From: Flavobacterium denitrificans DSM 15936
GTDB lineage: Bacteria > Bacteroidota > Bacteroidia > Flavobacteriales > Flavobacteriaceae
DNA length: 64,000 nucleotides
NCBI RefSeq assembly: GCF_000425445.1
Contig: NZ_KE384378.1
Location: 109,811 to 173,810, forward strand
Reading direction: 5' to 3'
Shown here: in pieces, positions 36,911 through 46,118 of the stretch
Layout of the letters: every line of letters begins with the position of its first letter
Position numbering within the stretch: position 1 is the first letter of the stretch
Position numbers and translations under genes: made by a program
The notes under the pieces: model-generated
Seen by the model: only the letters and a program-made list of their open reading frames with translations
Told to the model about the DNA's origin: nothing
Databases searched by the model: none

Positions 36911-39778
36911 ATGCTACTAAAAAACACTATCCAAAATCTCTCGCTTGCTGCGTTCGTTTTTTTTCTGACCCAAAACAGCAATGCACAACAAACTGACAAA
37001 GTTTATCTTTCGGGAGAAGATTTTGAACATCCTGTGAAATGGGATTTTTATTGTACCGATGGAAATAACAGCAAAACTTGGTCAAAAATTAATGTTCCAT
37101 CGCAATGGGAATTAGAAGGTTTTGGTGAATACACATACGGCCGTTGGTACAAAGAATTGAACCAAAAAGAGCCAAGCAAGGAAGAAGGTTTATACAAATT
37201 CGAATTTGATGTTCCAGCATCCTACAACGGAAAAGAGGTTTTGATCGCTTTTGGCGGTGCAATGACGGATACTGAAGTTAAAATAAACGGAAAATTGGCC
37301 GGAGCAATTCATCAAGGTGGTTTTTATGAATTCAAATATGACATTTCGTCTTTATTAAAATACGGATCTAAAAATACTTTAGAAGTTCACGTTTGGAAAC
37401 ATTCTGCAAATAAATCGGTTAATGCAGCAGAAAGAAGAGCAGATTGGTGGCTGTTTGGAGGAATCTATCGTCCGGTTTGGTTAGAAGTTTCACCAAAAAC
37501 ACATATTGAAAATATTGCTGTAAATCCGAAAATGGACGGTTCGATTACAGTTGATTTGAATCTTAAAAATGTTCCGAAAAATACCACTTTAGAAGCAACT
37601 TTAAAAGGTTTAAATGGAGAAAATTTCCAAACTTTTACTTTTCCTGTAAAAGCAAAAAGCACTAAAGAAAGCATTGCAGCGCAATGGAAAAACGTAAAGC
37701 CTTGGAATCCAGAAACTCCAAATTTATACAACCTACAACTGGTTTTAAAACAAAACGGAACTGTCCTTCATCAATATGACAAACGCATTGGTTTCAGAAC
37801 TTTAGAGTTTAAAAAACAAGACGGAATTTATCTTAATGGTACCAAAATTATCATGAAAGGAATTAACCGTCATTCTTTTTGGCCAGAAGGAGGAAGAAGC
37901 ACCAGCAAACGTATTAGTTTGTTAGATGCCAAATTGATTAAAGACATGAATATGAACGCCGTGCGCGGGCATTATCCTCCGGACACGCACTTTTTAGAAG
38001 TTTGTGATTCACTTGGTCTTTTTGTTTTGAATGAATTGGCTGGCTGGCAAAACTCTTACGATACTGAAACTGGAAAAAAATTAGCAACTGAAATGATTAC
38101 GCGCGATGTAAATCATGCTTCTGTAATTATTTGGGATAACGGAAATGAAGGCGGATGGAATTATGATACTGATAAAGTCTTCGCAGATCTTGATCCCCAA
38201 AAAAGAATCGTAATTCATCCTTGGGCCGATTTTAATGGCTGGGACACGCACCACTACCCGACTTACTTAACCGGAATGCACCGTTTTAACGCCGGAGAAA
38301 ATGTATTTTTCCCAACCGAATTTATGCACGGGACGTATGATAACGGCCACGGAGCAGCGCTAGAAGATTTCTGGAATCGATACAAAGAAAGTCCGCTTTT
38401 TGCAGGAGGATTTATGTGGGCAATGTTGGACGAAGCTGTTTATCGCTCTGATTGGAAAGGTGATGTGAAATTCGACTCAAAAGGTTCTTTAGCTGCGGAC
38501 GGAATTTTAGGTCCACATCGTGAAAGAGAAGGAAGTTATTATACGGTAAAAGAAGTTTGGGCGCCAATTCAGTTTCAGCCAAAACAAGTTACGCCAGATT
38601 TTGATGGTTCTTTCTTGATTGCCAACGATTATCTTTTCAGTAATTTGAATACTTGCAAAATGGAATTCAAAGTATTACAATCAGATAAAAATGTGCTTTA
38701 TACCACAGGAACTGCCAAAGAAATAAGTGGCGGAAAAATCGAAATTCCTAGTATTGATCCAGGCGAAACACGCAAAATTCAGTTTGCTGTTCCTAACAAT
38801 TTTGCTGAAGGTGATGTTTTATCGATTTCGGCTTATGATCAATTTGGAAAAGAAATTTATACTTGGACTTGGCCGATTCACAAAGCTTTATTTTATGCCA
38901 ATAAATTTTTAGCGGTTCAAAATACAAAAGCAAAAGCTTCGGCGGTAAAAACAGGAACTGACGTTACTTTAAAAGGTGGCGATGTTACGATCGTTTTAAA
39001 TTCGGCTAACGGAGAAATTACTTCTGTTAAAAATGCAACTTCAACTATTCCTTTAACAAATGGTCCGCGTCCTATTGGAATGAAAGCGAAATTGAAAGAT
39101 ATTCAAGTTTCACAAGATGGCGATAAAGCAGTTTGTTTGGTTTCATATGTTGGAGGAATTTCATCTATCAAATGGACTATGGAAGCTGACGGAAGATTTA
39201 AAATGGAAATGATAGTTTTAAAAAATGAAAGAGCAAACGGTGCAGATGGATTTGACGGCTCTTTCTTTGAAGATAAAATCAACTCTTTCGGAATCACTTT
39301 CAGTTTTCCTGAAAAAGAAGTTACAGGAATTAAATGGTTTGGAAGAGGTCCTTACCATGTTTGGAAAAACAGAATTAAAGGAACAACTTATGGAATTTGG
39401 GAGAAAGACTATAACAATACGATTACGGGAGAAAGTTTTGAAAATCTAATTTATCCAGAATTCAAAGGTTATCACGCCAATTTGTTAGGAGCAAATTTAA
39501 AAGCGGACGCTTCATCATTTAAAGTTTTCAGTGAATCTGATAATTTGTTCTTGAGATTGTTTACCCCTGATTTGCCTAAAAATGGTTTCCCAGGAAGTAA
39601 TCCGCAACCAGCATTTCCAGAAGGCGACATTTCGTTTATGTATGAAATTCCGGCGATGAGAGATTTCAAACCTTTGGAACAACAAGGACCTCAAAGTCAA
39701 CCAACGAACATCAGAATTAAAAGCGGTGACGACGGAATTAAGATGAATTTGTGGTTTGATTTTAGAGATAAGATTTAA
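36911..39778 (+). CDS. Secreted GH2 beta-galactosidase-like enzyme
   Basis: This 955-aa protein has a signal peptide cut near residue 25 (SNAQQ). A sugar-binding jelly-roll (about 30-200) and Ig-like domain (about 205-300) precede the TIM barrel (about 300-590), followed by beta-rich C-terminal domains. The acid/base is E413 in WDNGNEGGWN and the nucleophile is E470 in FPTEFMHG. A conserved FMWAMLDEAVYRSDW segment follows. The family cleaves terminal beta-galactosyl or related residues. Its position between two CE12 esterase genes suggests RG-I or galactan side chains. It lies 22 bp after the CE12 gene. Confidence 0.88.
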   Translation: MLLKNTIQNLSLAAFVFFLTQNSNAQQTDKVYLSGEDFEHPVKWDFYCTDGNNSKTWSKINVPSQWELEGFGEYTYGRWYKELNQKEPSKEEGLYKFEFDVPASYNGKEVLIAFGGAMTDTEVKINGKLAGAIHQGGFYEFKYDISSLLKYGSKNTLEVHVWKHSANKSVNAAERRADWWLFGGIYRPVWLEVSPKTHIENIAVNPKMDGSITVDLNLKNVPKNTTLEATLKGLNGENFQTFTFPVKAKSTKESIAAQWKNVKPWNPETPNLYNLQLVLKQNGTVLHQYDKRIGFRTLEFKKQDGIYLNGTKIIMKGINRHSFWPEGGRSTSKRISLLDAKLIKDMNMNAVRGHYPPDTHFLEVCDSLGLFVLNELAGWQNSYDTETGKKLATEMITRDVNHASVIIWDNGNEGGWNYDTDKVFADLDPQKRIVIHPWADFNGWDTHHYPTYLTGMHRFNAGENVFFPTEFMHGTYDNGHGAALEDFWNRYKESPLFAGGFMWAMLDEAVYRSDWKGDVKFDSKGSLAADGILGPHREREGSYYTVKEVWAPIQFQPKQVTPDFDGSFLIANDYLFSNLNTCKMEFKVLQSDKNVLYTTGTAKEISGGKIEIPSIDPGETRKIQFAVPNNFAEGDVLSISAYDQFGKEIYTWTWPIHKALFYANKFLAVQNTKAKASAVKTGTDVTLKGGDVTIVLNSANGEITSVKNATSTIPLTNGPRPIGMKAKLKDIQVSQDGDKAVCLVSYVGGISSIKWTMEADGRFKMEMIVLKNERANGADGFDGSFFEDKINSFGITFSFPEKEVTGIKWFGRGPYHVWKNRIKGTTYGIWEKDYNNTITGESFENLIYPEFKGYHANLLGANLKADASSFKVFSESDNLFLRLFTPDLPKNGFPGSNPQPAFPEGDISFMYEIPAMRDFKPLEQQGPQSQPTNIRIKSGDDGIKMNLWFDFRDKI

Positions 39779-39823
39779 GTTACAGGTTTTCTTTGTTTCA
39801 GGTTTCAGGTTCAAAGAATTATA

Positions 39824-39893
39824 CCTAACAGGTTTTGGAAACCTGTTAGGATACACACAATAATCTCCTAACAGGTTTCCAAAACCTGTTAGG
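39824..39893. repeat. Pair of mutually inverted 27-bp palindromes
   Basis: 39824-39850 begins CCTAACAGGTTTTGGAAACC and 39867-39893 is its exact reverse complement; each is itself nearly palindromic. The unit can fold into two hairpins or one long one, between the GH2 and double-CE12 genes. It resembles dispersed intergenic palindromes of flavobacteria. Confidence 0.85.
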
Positions 39894-39919
39894 TATTTTT
39901 TTAAACAATATTAAAACGC

Positions 39920-41428
39920 ATGAAATCAATTAAAATACTTTCTGCTCTAATTTTAGCAGTATTATTTTTCAATTTTACATCGACAAAAAACAATAAGCCA
40001 ACTGTTTATATGGTTGGTGATTCAACTGTAAAAAACGGCAAAGGCGACGGTGCGGGCGGACTTTGGGGCTGGGGCGATTATATTGGGCAATTTTTAGATA
40101 CTACAAAAGTCAATATCGAAAATCATGCTTTGGGAGGAACCAGCAGCAGAACTTTTCAAGACAAAGGTTTATGGATTGAGGTTTTAAACAAACTTAAAAA
40201 AGGAGATTATGTTTTGATTCAGTTTGGACATAATGACGACGGGCCAATTAATGATACTATTCGTGCTCGTGGTACTTTTAAAGGAATTGGAAAGGAATCA
40301 CAGGAAATTGACAATTTAATTACCAAAAAACACGAAACCGTTCACAGTTACGGCTGGTATATTCAGAAAGTGGTTCGTGAAGCCAAATCAAAAGGTGCTA
40401 TTCCGATCATTTGTTCGCCAATTCCGAGAAATGATTGGAAGGAAGGAAAAGTGCCAAGAAACGACAAATCATATGGTTTATGGGCGAAACAAATTGCTGA
40501 AAAGGAAAAAGTTACTTTCATCAATTTGAACGAAAAAATGGCTGTAGAAATGGAGAAATTTGGCGAAGCAAAAGTAACCGGAACTTATTTCTACAAAAAA
40601 GATCATACACATACTTCTGCTAAAGGTGCTGTACTATCGGCATCAGTTATTATTAATGAATTAAAAGCAAGTAAAAATTCATTGAAAAATTACATTTTAG
40701 CCAATCCAAAAATTGTGCTTCCTCCAAAGAAAAAACTTTTTTTAATTGGCGATTCGACAATGGCGAATAATAACAATAATCCAGACGCCGTGGGTTGGGG
40801 CGTTCCATTTCCACAGTATTGTGATACGACGAGAATTGAAGTAATCAATAAAGCCAGAGGCGGCAGAAGCACCAGAACTTTTGTTTATGAAGGCCTTTGG
40901 GATGAAGTAAAAAATCAACTTCAGCCAGGAAATTTTGTAATTATTCAGTTTGGACATAATGACGCTGGCGATATTGACAAAGAAAAATTCAGAGGTTCAC
41001 TAAAAGGAAATGGTGACGAAACTCAAGAAGTAACGCGTCTTGACGGCTCAAAAGAAATCGTACATACTTTTGGGTGGTATATGGTGAAATTCATCAAAGA
41101 AGCCAAAGAAAAAGGCGCTATTCCGATTGTTATAAGCTTGACGCCAAGAAACGAATGGCCAAATGACAAAGCAGAACGCAGAACGGATAGTTACGTAATT
41201 TGGTCTAAAATTGCAGCCGAAAAAGAAAAAGTTCCTTTTATAGATTTAAATGATATTGTGGCCACAAAATATGAGGCTTTAGGAAAAGAAAAAGTAAAAG
41301 CCTTTTTTCCAAAAGATCACACGCATACGGGTGCAGAAGGTGCTGCATTTAATGCGCTCACAGTTGCTGAAAGTCTTAAAAAGATAAAAGACTGTAATTT
41401 GAAAGATTATATTGAAACCTCAAAATAA
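39920..41428 (+). CDS. Secreted double-domain CE12-like acetylesterase
   Basis: This 502-aa protein has a signal peptide (to about residue 22) and two SGNH/CE12 domains in tandem, at about 29-245 and 272-490. Each has a complete set of active-site blocks. Domain 1 has S35 in MVGDSTVKNG, GGTSSRTF, QFGHNDDG and D228/H231 in KDHTHTSAKGA. Domain 2 has S279 in LIGDSTMANN, GGRSTRTF, QFGHNDAG and D466/H469 in KDHTHTGAEGA. It looks like an internal duplication with both copies active. Removing acetyl groups at both GalA O-2 and O-3 could be split between domains, which is inference. It ends convergently with the histone-like gene. Confidence 0.9.
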   Translation: MKSIKILSALILAVLFFNFTSTKNNKPTVYMVGDSTVKNGKGDGAGGLWGWGDYIGQFLDTTKVNIENHALGGTSSRTFQDKGLWIEVLNKLKKGDYVLIQFGHNDDGPINDTIRARGTFKGIGKESQEIDNLITKKHETVHSYGWYIQKVVREAKSKGAIPIICSPIPRNDWKEGKVPRNDKSYGLWAKQIAEKEKVTFINLNEKMAVEMEKFGEAKVTGTYFYKKDHTHTSAKGAVLSASVIINELKASKNSLKNYILANPKIVLPPKKKLFLIGDSTMANNNNNPDAVGWGVPFPQYCDTTRIEVINKARGGRSTRTFVYEGLWDEVKNQLQPGNFVIIQFGHNDAGDIDKEKFRGSLKGNGDETQEVTRLDGSKEIVHTFGWYMVKFIKEAKEKGAIPIVISLTPRNEWPNDKAERRTDSYVIWSKIAAEKEKVPFIDLNDIVATKYEALGKEKVKAFFPKDHTHTGAEGAAFNALTVAESLKKIKDCNLKDYIETSK

Positions 41429-41512
41429 TTATAAATTATGAGTTATGAATTATAAGTTAAATACAAAGTCAAAATCAACTAATAATTCATAACTCATAAT
41501 TCATAACTTAAA

Positions 41513-41547
41513 AAAAACCTCGTTTAAATTACTTAAACGAGGTTTTT
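41513..41547. terminator. Bidirectional terminator, 15-bp perfect stem
   Basis: AAAAACCTCGTTTAA (41513-41527) and TTAAACGAGGTTTTT (41533-41547) pair perfectly around a 5-nt loop. A- and T-runs on each side make it functional in both directions. It separates the convergent double-CE12 and histone-like genes. Confidence 0.9.
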
Positions 41548-41568
41548 GTTTTTGAAATACGAAGTGTA

Positions 41569-41745
41569 TTATTTTTTTGATTCTTCGATAGAAACTTTTC
41601 TGAACTCTTTCAAAAGTTTTTCAATTTCTAAAGTAGCTTTTCTAGCTCTTGGTCCAGCAGCTTTGATACCTTTTTCAGTTAAAGATTCAGCTTCTGCTTT
41701 AAATGTGTCAATTTCGGCGTTGATTTTTACTAATAGATCTTTCAT
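41569..41745 (-). CDS. Small histone H1-like protein
   Basis: This 58-aa protein starts at the ATG at 41743-41745 (MKDLLVKINAEIDTFKAEAE). An upstream in-frame start at 41802 would add 19 unrelated residues and is rejected. It is Lys/Glu-rich and helical, with KAAGPRARKATLEIEKLLKEFRK, matching the short H1/HC1-like proteins of Bacteroidota, which are thought to bind DNA. A TATTTTTG -7 element lies at 41770-41777, 25 bp upstream. It has its own promoter and terminator and no evident tie to the pectin genes. Confidence 0.85.
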   Translation of the reverse strand: MKDLLVKINAEIDTFKAEAESLTEKGIKAAGPRARKATLEIEKLLKEFRKVSIEESKK

Positions 41746-41769
41746 GCTTATACTTGTTAAATTAAGGCG

Positions 41770-41777
41770 CAAAAATA
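41770..41777 (-). promoter_or_regulatory. -7 element of the histone-like gene
   Basis: TATTTTTG on the minus strand fits TAnnTTTG, 25 bp ahead of the start codon. No clear -33 TTG is visible. Confidence 0.5.
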
Positions 41778-41968
41778 AAAGTTTGCTGGAACTATAACGC
41801 ACGTTTAATGTTAAAATTATAACGGTTTACGCTATTTGAGTTAATAATTATTTAACCTGTTTTCTTTAAATCTCTATATCAATGGATTACAAAAATTTAT
41901 AAATCTATTTTTTTTAAAATATTTTTTCTTTTAGCAGTTGTTACTGCTTCATAATCATCATTTAATGC

Positions 41969-44410
41969 TTATTTCAAAGGTATTTCGTAAGAACTTCCTT
42001 CGCTTGACGGATAAACTGCCAACTGATCTAGCACAATGCCTGTCTGGTTAACCTCAACTTTGATTGTGTGTTTTCCCTTCTCTAAATTCGATGCAGGAAG
42101 TTTTACAATGGCGCTGTTTCTTAAAACATTTTCTTTCCAAGTTTTTTCTCGATCTCTTGTATTCGTTTTAAAATTTTGTAAGACATTTTTATCCAATTGA
42201 ATACCAATTTCATGATCAAAATTATTAGCATGAGTTGGAAGCAAACGAACTTCAATTTCATACTCTCCCGAAGTTTTAATTTCGAATTCGTAGATCGCAA
42301 AAGGTTTTTCTGTTTTGAAATATTGCTGTTTCAACGGAAACAAAGTAATCGCATTATTGCTGTAGCCTAAACCATTAATTGCTTTCCAATTGTAATTTTT
42401 AAGGCCTTTTTGAGAAACAAATGCATTCGCCTGAATTGCAATTCTATTTTCTGTCGATTTTTGCTCTTTTTTAATGAATTCAGGCTTTTTAACCGAATCA
42501 AAAACAGGCAGATTTCTAGGATGCATGGACATCATTTTGTTCCATTTTCCATTACTTAATTTGATATTGTAAAAATCTGTAAGCTCTTCGATCTTTTTAT
42601 AAGATGCTGAAGCTAAAGCTTCATATTTCGCTTTTTCTTTTTCATCTGAAGTTATTGCTGCTAAATTCCAATAAAGAAACTTATGATTCATGTACGCTGC
42701 TCCTTTTACTGGATAAACTGCCAATTGAAACCAAGCATCTTTTCGCTCCTGCGGAATAAATGTGGAAAGGCTGTCAATTTTATCAATAAGTTTATCATAC
42801 GATTTAATTCTGTTCCAAATTTCCTTTTCTGAAAAATCGGATAGTTTTACCTGCGTTGTTGGTTCAGTTTGGCTCCAGCCCATATATTCTGGTTTTCTAA
42901 GAAATGCTAAACGATAATATTCTTCAAAAACAGCACTTGCCTCAGAACTAATTTTAGGAAAAAATTCTCTAGACGCCCAATCTTTCAAATATTGATTAAT
43001 TCCATCCGATTTGATACTGTTGATATTCCACGCCATATCCAAAAACAATTCTGTATCATATTCCGCAGGTTTTATATCACCAACGTTCACAATCCACATT
43101 TTGTTTGCACCATTTTGATACGCTTTATTCATTTCGTACCAAATCAAACCCGGTTGCATCGTACTTAACCAAAGATAATCGTGCGGTCTTCCCCAATAAC
43201 TGATGTGATAATAAACGCCGCTTCCTCCTGTCCTTTTTTGCTCTTCTTCATTACTCAAACGACGAATGTATCCATAATTATCATCGGGCCAAACCAAAGT
43301 AATATCACTCGGAACTTTAAGTCCGTTATCGTATAATTCTAGAACTTCTTTGTAGGGAACAAAAGCTTGCGGAATTTCTGCCAAAGGTTTTTTAAAAGTA
43401 TTAGAAAGCATTTCTCGCTGGTTCCCAATGATTTTTTCTACCATTGAAATCGATTCGTTCAAATCCTTCGCACCTTCCATTTTACTGTCGTGAACGCCTC
43501 GCATGCCGAGGGTCATAATCGTTTCATTTTTAGCCGATTTTAATTCGTCCAATCGCTCTTGCCAATATTGATCAACTTTTGCTTTATTAGTAAAATAATT
43601 GTAATCACCATAAATTTTTGGCTTCCATTCGTCAACATTATTTCGAAGCATCGGTTCTGCATGAGACGAACCAATTACGATATGGTATTTTTGCGCTATT
43701 TCTTTATTTCCCGCAATTGTAAAAAAGCCTTTTGTTGACGGATGCATTGCCGGCCAGATGGTGTTAGCTTTTAATCTTAATAATAATTGAAAGATTTTCT
43801 CATAGGTTTTCGGGCCAATATCACCCGTTTCTGGTTCAAATGTTTTAGCTGCCCAAGGCTGCAGTGCCCAATCTTCATCGTTTAAAAAAATGCCTCGATA
43901 TTGAACCGAAGGCGATGTAATTATATTTTTACCTGAAAGTTTTAAAGAAAGTTTTTCTTGTTTTATTGGATGAACATCTGCCCACCATTTCCAAGGAGAA
44001 ATCCCCAAACGATCTGATATTTCAAAAATGGCATAAACTGTTCCGCGAACATCAGAACCCGTAATTACAAGATTATCTTTTTCTTTTTTAATGGAAAATT
44101 TCTCCCATTGATTTAAAAGTTCTTTTTGCTCTTTTCTATTTTTAAAAAGTGCATTTGAAGCTTCTCCAATATAAATTCCGTTTTTAGAAAATGAATCTGC
44201 TTGCATTATTTCTGGTCGTTTTCCGGTTAATTCTTTGACATCATCAGCAAGTTCATTTACCGCCCAGATAATTAATGGATCTGCATTTTTGTCAATGTAA
44301 ATGTTTACCGCATGATTTGAATCTGCGATTACAAAATCACTTGCGTTTTTGTTTTGGCAGAAAACATTTATGGATGAAATCGAGAAAATTAATAGCAGTA
44401 TTTTTTTCAT
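41969..44410 (-). CDS. Secreted GH115 alpha-glucuronidase-like enzyme
   Basis: This 813-aa protein has a signal peptide (to about residue 18). An N-terminal domain with GSDVRGTVYAIFEISDRLGISPW precedes a TIM barrel, with GMRGVHDSKMEGAKDLNE and YYHISYWGRPHDYLWLSTMQPGL. A beta-sandwich C-terminal domain follows. These are GH115 signatures, and the length fits. GH115 enzymes remove alpha-linked glucuronic acid, best known from xylan and also from arabinogalactan. With no xylanase here, an arabinogalactan or pectin side chain is more likely. It is the last gene of the long leftward enzyme series. Confidence 0.9.
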   Translation of the reverse strand: MKKILLLIFSISSINVFCQNKNASDFVIADSNHAVNIYIDKNADPLIIWAVNELADDVKELTGKRPEIMQADSFSKNGIYIGEASNALFKNRKEQKELLNQWEKFSIKKEKDNLVITGSDVRGTVYAIFEISDRLGISPWKWWADVHPIKQEKLSLKLSGKNIITSPSVQYRGIFLNDEDWALQPWAAKTFEPETGDIGPKTYEKIFQLLLRLKANTIWPAMHPSTKGFFTIAGNKEIAQKYHIVIGSSHAEPMLRNNVDEWKPKIYGDYNYFTNKAKVDQYWQERLDELKSAKNETIMTLGMRGVHDSKMEGAKDLNESISMVEKIIGNQREMLSNTFKKPLAEIPQAFVPYKEVLELYDNGLKVPSDITLVWPDDNYGYIRRLSNEEEQKRTGGSGVYYHISYWGRPHDYLWLSTMQPGLIWYEMNKAYQNGANKMWIVNVGDIKPAEYDTELFLDMAWNINSIKSDGINQYLKDWASREFFPKISSEASAVFEEYYRLAFLRKPEYMGWSQTEPTTQVKLSDFSEKEIWNRIKSYDKLIDKIDSLSTFIPQERKDAWFQLAVYPVKGAAYMNHKFLYWNLAAITSDEKEKAKYEALASASYKKIEELTDFYNIKLSNGKWNKMMSMHPRNLPVFDSVKKPEFIKKEQKSTENRIAIQANAFVSQKGLKNYNWKAINGLGYSNNAITLFPLKQQYFKTEKPFAIYEFEIKTSGEYEIEVRLLPTHANNFDHEIGIQLDKNVLQNFKTNTRDREKTWKENVLRNSAIVKLPASNLEKGKHTIKVEVNQTGIVLDQLAVYPSSEGSSYEIPLK

Positions 44411-44475
44411 TTTGGAATTTATTTTGGACGTTTTATTAGGCCACGGATTTTACTGATTTAACGGATTTGCGCCAG

Positions 44476-44581
44476 TTTTGTCATTCCGAGGAACGAGGAA
44501 TCACACTAGGGAATCGACAAAGATTGGCAATATTCTTTGCGGAGCTTCTAGTGTGATTCCTCGTTCCTCGGAATGACAAAA
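44476..44581. repeat. Intergenic element with perfect 34-bp inverted arms
   Basis: Arms 44476-44509 and 44548-44581 are exact reverse complements (starting TTTTGTCATTCCGAGGAACG) around a 38-nt centre. A near-copy with two arm mismatches is at 53314-53418. It encodes no protein and lies between GH28 and GH115. Confidence 0.9.
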
Positions 44582-44624
44582 AACCTCTGGAACTTTGTAA
44601 CTCTGTGACTCTGTCACTTTGAAC

Positions 44625-45953
44625 CTACTCTACAACCTTCTTATTCACAGTAACATTTTTAAAAATCACACCATTTATTATGCTTTTATCGATTTCTGGT
44701 TTAGAAGATTCTATTTTTAAGTTTTCGAAAGTGAAGTTTGACAAACGCACATTTGGGTCGTTTTCTACTTTATAAAACATTTCGCATTTAAGATCAATGT
44801 TTTTTAAAGTAACGTTCGCTCCATAAGATAATGGGATATCAGGACGTCCTTTTAAATCAAAAAACTGTTTCCATGCTAAAATCGCCAGACCATTTTTAGT
44901 TAGTCCCTTGATATCTTCCAATCTGATGTATTCGTAAAGTTGTGGTGTATCAGGCCTCATTTTTAGATGCAGCAATATTGATGGCCCATCAACTTCACAA
45001 TTACGCATAATGATGTTTCGGTTATGAATCGCTTCACTTCCATTAGTTAAAGCCGAATGACAATATCCAAATTTACAGTCTTCAATAATGATATTGGTGT
45101 TTGGTCCATTGTTTTTATCTTGATCTGCGTATGGTCCTTTACCGCCTTTTAACGCAATCGCATCATCATTTACAGACATATTAGTGCCTTTTATGAGTAC
45201 GTTGCTGCAAATATCAAGATCAATTGCATCGGTACTTGGAGCATCACCTTTTTTGTGTGGCGAATAGATGTAAGCATCCAGTATTTTTATGTTATTGCAT
45301 TTATAAAAATGATTTGTCCAAAATCCAGAATTAATGAATTTTACATCTTGAAATTGCACATTGTTTGAATTCCAAACAAACACTAATCTTGGTCTAGAAA
45401 CCTCAAGATTGGTACATTTTGGATTTTCTTTACGGCGCGCCCAGAAAGCATCCCAATATTTTCTTCCATTACCGTTGATTGTTCCTTTTCCTGAAATCGA
45501 AAAATTATCAACGCCATAAGCATTTACCAAAGCTGGAAAATAATCTAGATTCTGGCCTTCCATTCTTGATGGCATAATTGGATAATTGGCAATATCATCG
45601 GAGCCCTTTAAAACCCCGCCTTCGCTGATATATAAAGCAGTTTTTGGTTTAAAAAACAAAGCACCACTCAGGTAAACTCCTTTTGGGATTATGATTACGC
45701 CTCCTCCATTTGCGGCCGCTTTATCTATGATTTTCTGAATCGCAACAGTCTGCAATTTTGTACTGTCCTTGCTTACGCCAAAATCAGTGATCGTGTATTT
45801 TTTTCCTAAATCTTTTAACTGAAGTTTTTTGTAATCTTTAAACCAAGATGTAATTTCAGTTCCATCAGGAAATTTGTCATTCGTGTATTTCTGTGAAAAT
45901 GCATTTTGAGAAATTCCCAAAACACATAAAACTAAAGTGAAAAACTTTTTCAT
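44625..45953 (-). CDS. Secreted GH28 polygalacturonase-like enzyme
   Basis: This 442-aa protein has a signal peptide (to about residue 20) and a right-handed beta-helix. The GH28 active-site order is visible: NSGFWTNHFYKC, then STDAIDLD, then NDDAIALKGGKG. Later come NGSEAIHNRN and the LHLKMRPDTP strand. It hydrolyses galacturonosyl bonds of pectin; an exo-acting or RG-I mode cannot be told apart. It lies 215 bp upstream of the GH115 gene with a hairpin element between, and 166 bp after the GH43-like gene. It is distinct in sequence from the GH28 at 17289. Confidence 0.9.
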   Translation of the reverse strand: MKKFFTLVLCVLGISQNAFSQKYTNDKFPDGTEITSWFKDYKKLQLKDLGKKYTITDFGVSKDSTKLQTVAIQKIIDKAAANGGGVIIIPKGVYLSGALFFKPKTALYISEGGVLKGSDDIANYPIMPSRMEGQNLDYFPALVNAYGVDNFSISGKGTINGNGRKYWDAFWARRKENPKCTNLEVSRPRLVFVWNSNNVQFQDVKFINSGFWTNHFYKCNNIKILDAYIYSPHKKGDAPSTDAIDLDICSNVLIKGTNMSVNDDAIALKGGKGPYADQDKNNGPNTNIIIEDCKFGYCHSALTNGSEAIHNRNIIMRNCEVDGPSILLHLKMRPDTPQLYEYIRLEDIKGLTKNGLAILAWKQFFDLKGRPDIPLSYGANVTLKNIDLKCEMFYKVENDPNVRLSNFTFENLKIESSKPEIDKSIINGVIFKNVTVNKKVVE

Positions 45954-46118
45954 TGTATCTATTTTTATTTTATTTTTTATTGACTGTTCGCTTAGTGAAC
46001 TAAATTTGTTTTAAATCCACAGATTAAAAAGATTTTAAGTTTTTTTTAATCTTAATCTGTGTTAATCCTTTTAATCTGTGGCAAAAAATTGATTAAATAT
46101 GAAATACGAATAATTATT

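Noticed and set aside
41746..41802. Longer start for the histone-like gene
   Set aside because: The additional 19 residues overlap the -7 promoter element, and the family normally begins MKDL.
44476..44581. Inverted repeat as an insertion sequence
   Set aside because: The interior is 38 bp and encodes nothing. No transposase is nearby, so at most it is a non-autonomous element.
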